Shown one piece after another: positions 62,201 through 62,243 of a DNA stretch of 62,243 bases. Below the pieces are notes generated by a model. It had not been told where the DNA came from. It did not search any database and was given only the letters and a program-made list of their open reading frames with translations. The position numbers and the translations under genes were made by a program. Location of the stretch: the NCBI GenBank assembly GCA_021793235.1, contig JAJYTD010000022.1, positions 1-62,243 of the forward strand, written 5' to 3'. Within the stretch, counting starts at the first letter, position 1. Each line of letters begins with the position of its first letter. The DNA is from Actinomycetes bacterium. GTDB lineage: Bacteria; Actinomycetota; Actinomycetes; Streptosporangiales; Streptosporangiaceae.

Positions 62201-62243
62201 GGCGTGCGGGCCGCCCGGCCGCCCGGCCGTAGAACCCGCGGCG

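Overview
The window is high-GC DNA (roughly 70 percent by eye, strongly G/C-ending codons, many GTG and some TTG starts, GTGA/ATGA stop-start overlaps). It comes from a filamentous-type actinobacterium. The MFS-thymidylate kinase fusion, the tmk-holB-ricT-aminopeptidase order, the ftsH-folE-folP-folB-folK-DUF3180 cluster, DUF5703 and the lysine-tailed TopA suggest Streptosporangiales, probably Nocardiopsaceae. The family assignment is inferred from gene content only.

Layout. (1) 1-24.3 kb is an accessory metal and redox island. It holds a CsoR/RicR-type copper operator with a small Cys peptide, an HMA-fold protein without its metal cysteines, a His/Met-rich membrane-anchored protein, a stump of a copper ATPase, DUF302, a Cys-rich copper-storage protein, an NlpC/P60 hydrolase, and several small membrane proteins with Cys/His pairs. 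It also holds an eight-gene complex-I-like operon (A, a B/D-like fusion, H, J, K, L, M, N) without any electron-input module. After it come a ZIP transporter, CtaG, a VKOR/DsbA disulfide pair, a CmtR-type sensor with a P1B-ATPase, and a broken Nramp gene. (2) 24.3-29 kb has two oxidoreductases, tRNA-Leu with a degenerate copy of its 3' end, an M20 peptidase and DUF5703. (3) 29-38.4 kb is core: topA, MFS-tmk, holB, ricT, a secreted tripeptidyl-aminopeptidase-type hydrolase, and tRNA-Thr. (4) 38.6-51.4 kb is mixed: a beta-helix/tandem-AAA+ protein, a GH4 glycosidase and PfkB kinase flanking a repeat-rich gap, a DnaQ-type exonuclease, several small unknowns, a sigma-region-2-like membrane protein, and a TnpB relic whose right end abuts ppa. 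(5) 51.4-62.2 kb is core: ppa, a D-Ala-D-Ala carboxypeptidase, a DUF2342 metalloprotease, tilS, hpt, ftsH, and the folate operon.

How the genes work together. The island appears to sense copper (CsoR-type sites before the first gene and before nuoA) and soft divalent metals (CmtR). It could buffer or store copper (Csp, Cys peptide, HMA protein, His/Met protein) and handle copper and disulfides outside the membrane (CtaG, VKOR, DsbA). The complex-I-like operon keeps the ion-channel subunits while its quinone and iron-sulfur parts are vestigial, and one subunit carries a histidine-rich linker. This is the strongest candidate here for an undescribed system. Three deletions or frameshifts (copA, mntH, tnpB) show that the accessory parts have been eroding.
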